From: Apostichopus japonicus
Taxonomy: Eukaryota; Echinodermata; Holothuroidea; Aspidochirotida; Stichopodidae
DNA length: 64,000 nt
Reading direction: 5' to 3'
Assembly (NCBI RefSeq): GCF_037975245.1
Contig: NC_092574.1
Span: forward strand, 9,893,713-9,957,712
The number at the start of each line of letters is the position of its first letter. Positions within the stretch are counted from its first letter, which is position 1. Under the pieces are notes generated by a model. That model ran no database searches, was not told the DNA's origin, and saw nothing but the letters and a program-made list of their open reading frames with translations. A program made the translations under genes and the position numbers. Positions 61,631-64,000 of this stretch are shown piece by piece.

Positions 61631-63163
61631 ATGTTGAAATCGAAAAGCTTCGTAAAGAAAACTCGGAAGGGAAGTATTATTAAAGTAGTGAGGGAACATT
61701 ACTTGAGAGATGATATTTGGTGTGGTTCCCAGGCATGTTCGCAATGTAATCAGCAAGAGCTAATCTTGGAGAAATCTCCCTCCAGTGGAAGTGATATCTG
61801 CAAGTTCCCTCATTACCTTCTGCCAGACACCAACGTGGTTTTGCATCAGGTACTCGACAGTAACTTTGCTAACACTAAACTTTCAAGTATTTTGAAGACT
61901 GAAAACTTGAGAAATGAGTTAACATCAGTAATGATTTAATGGAAACAGTTAATTTAACTTACTGACACATCTGGTAGGTTAGATTTTTAAAGGTTAAAGC
62001 TGTAATGTAGGGTATTGGTTCATTACGAGAAGTCATTCATATGCTTTACGAAACTAGTACTAGTGCTAGGCCTAAGTTAGGCTACGTTACTGGGAAACAC
62101 ATTTGCAACAGACGTACCAGTTACGCGAATTCGAAATCAGTCTGCCAAGTTCAAGCAAAACCACGGGCAGTTATAAGTATAACACAGTTTCAACTTGGCG
62201 TTGACCCCTACGAAGTTAACATGGGAACTGGGAGTTCAGGGCCCTGAGCTCGAGTGCATAATGTACCAATATCTCAGTACAGGTGCATAGATATAGACCT
62301 AGGCCTAGGCTAGGTGCTAAAATTGCTAATTGAGAATCATGCTACAAATTTAAGTCTCTGTAATCCCATGTAATATGTAGCCTATGAGCATAGGTGTATT
62401 GTATTCTGTAGTTTTAGTCTGTGTATAATTCTTATCTAGGTACAGTTTATGTATTTCCAGGGATGTGTAGCTCACATACATTCCTGGTCATGCAACTTGG
62501 TCATGTAGGCCTACAGTAGGCTACATATTGAATAACAGCGAATAAAGATAGCTAACCAAAAGCATAGAGCACAGGCCATCATAGTGCCAATTTTCCTTCT
62601 TTGTGTCTCTAAAACATTTAAAAAAAAAAGTTTAGCCTAGCCTGGATTGTTTGTCAGGGACTTCCTATTGTGTGTGGACTCTAAAAACCTGGGCTCCCAT
62701 TCAATTAGGCTATCCATCCTACCTACTAACTAGGTTACAGTCACTAATTGTTACTGTACAAGTGTAATCCTATAAGTCAAGCCTATTTTGTTGTAGAAAT
62801 GTGTATCCTGCTACTGAATTGTTTTGCAGCCTGCATGGCTTCCATGTTACATTATACAACAATTGTGTGGTATGGGGAAATTGTTAATTCATGATGTGTT
62901 TAGACCTAATCAGATGCAGTAGTCCAAGACCCACCGTGAAGTGCAAGGGTTGGAGTGGTTGGAGGGAGGAATGTGGGAAAGCAATGCATGCTGTTGGTAT
63001 TGCTTTAATTGTATTTTACTTTCTTTAATTTTGATTTTATTTGCACAAGTTTATGATTTGATGATCAAAATACAGGAACTTTTCCCTTTTTCTCTTACAG
63101 GTAGACATCTTGGAAGATGAAATCATCAAAAACTGTATTTTTCTCCAAACAGTCCAACAGGAG
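61631..63163 (+). CDS. DIS3: DIS3 (RRP44) exosome ribonuclease, first two coding exons, cut off by the window edge
   Basis: Catalytic subunit of the RNA exosome, with endonuclease (PIN) and RNase II-type exonuclease activities. Exon 1 is 61631-61849 (73 aa, donor GTACTC) and exon 2 is 63101-63163 (21 aa, donor GTAAGA), both phase 0. Seen: the N-terminal LKSKSFVKKTRKG and VVREHYLRDDIWCG typical of DIS3, the three-cysteine CR3 motif (C31, C36, C39), and the start of the PIN domain HYLLPDTNVVLHQ with its first acidic residue D66. The following VDILEDEIIKN...LQTVQQE matches the PIN domain. The next exon, expected to begin with VRNRS-like sequence, was not found before 64000, so the gene continues to the right. 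Confidence 0.95.
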
Positions 63164-64000
63164 GTAAGAAACTATGTAGAGGCAAGGTTGTATAAATAAT
63201 CTCATGAATTGAACTTTGACCTGTTGTGAAGGGATTTCCAAACTGCAAAGCACAGTCTTTGTTTTTGTTTACTGTAAAGTTTCACTGACGAATCACACTA
63301 TCCTGGGTTAATACTGTAAGTAATGCAGTTAATATTGCTGATGTGTTCATTTTCTACTGGTTATTCTTCTTTAACATTCGTTTTGTATCAAACTGAATTC
63401 CATATATTTTAATCTGTTTCAGGGACAGGTCTCTGTGGTCTTTTCAACATTTGTTATTAATTTTCTATTCAGTTGACTGTTACATGTACCAAAGGAGAAG
63501 TTTCTTCTTGAAATGACTTTCCTCTCTGGGTTGTGTATGTGATTTCTGGTGCCATGGTATACAAATTACTGTGATTACAGAATTTCCACACCCTTTTATA
63601 CTCCTCCCCTCCCCTCCCCTCCCCTGCCCCCACCCACCCCCTCTCATCCTGCTCCCAGTATAAACTAGATAGATTGGTGATATACAGAAGTCCTTGCAAA
63701 TACTTTGTATGTTTTAAATGTTTGTTGAGTTTTAGGACAAGGAGATAATGGATTGTTTTTGTGGTATATTTTTACACCGTTGTTTGTCAGAAATTATATG
63801 CGATTGACTACTGGTCAGTCAGTACAAAGTAAAACGATAGCAAGAAAGATAGATAGTTAATTAGGACATTTACTTGTAAACAAGAAAACTGTGTTAAGCT
63901 TAAATTAGACAAATATCGAAAATTTCATAGAGGAATCTCATCAAAAGAATATCGTTGGTTTTGAAGATTTTGTTATATTTGTGTTTACTTATACTTAGTA

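Overview
This window is animal nuclear DNA: AT-rich, with many GT-AG introns, and studded with small transposons and poly(C)/poly(G) tracts. The gene content (PLK4, a RAD50-family gene, a DEG/ENaC channel, DIS3), the TAGGCCTA-rich flanks and the tRNA-derived SINE suggest a marine invertebrate deuterostome. An echinoderm such as a sea cucumber is my best guess, but the sequence alone does not prove it.

Layout. (1) 718-11866, plus strand: a complete polo-like kinase 4 gene, 16 coding exons, 1018 aa. It is followed by a long AT-rich 3' region that holds a near-perfect 31-bp hairpin at 12642-12738. (2) 16401-33592, minus strand, tail-to-tail with PLK4: an intact RAD50-family ATPase gene of 29 coding exons. 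All exons join in phase to give 892 aa. It has the Walker A, Q-loop, signature and Walker B motifs of RAD50, but about half the usual coiled coil and no CxxC zinc hook. This is the most unusual gene here. (3) 37985-48029, minus strand: a complete DEG/ENaC (ASIC/FaNaC-type) sodium channel, 10 coding exons, 533 aa, with an unusually long basic N-terminus. (4) 54875-56521, plus strand: a single coding exon for a 548-aa, probably membrane-anchored, protein with 74 perfect-register Ala-Ala-Thr-Asp units. I cannot assign it to a known family. (5) 61631 onward, plus strand: the first two coding exons of the exosome nuclease DIS3, running off the right edge.

The spaces between genes hold mobile DNA. 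There is a TTAA-flanked MITE at 15758-16003 and two copies of a tRNA-derived SINE in opposite orientation (36583-36830 and 42889-43124). An unnamed repeat occurs twice, inverted (19689-19815 and 36454-36577). A pair of nested hAT-type elements lies at 59041-60256, both with perfect 8-bp target duplications, and a related copy at 49667 preserves the uninterrupted site. No CRISPR array, operon or canonical tRNA/rRNA gene was seen.

The genes do not form one pathway. PLK4 controls centriole duplication, the RAD50-family protein is expected to act on DNA ends, the channel conducts Na+ at the plasma membrane, and DIS3 degrades RNA. Exon coordinates were assembled by hand from homology, GT-AG sites and phase matching. 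No database search was run.
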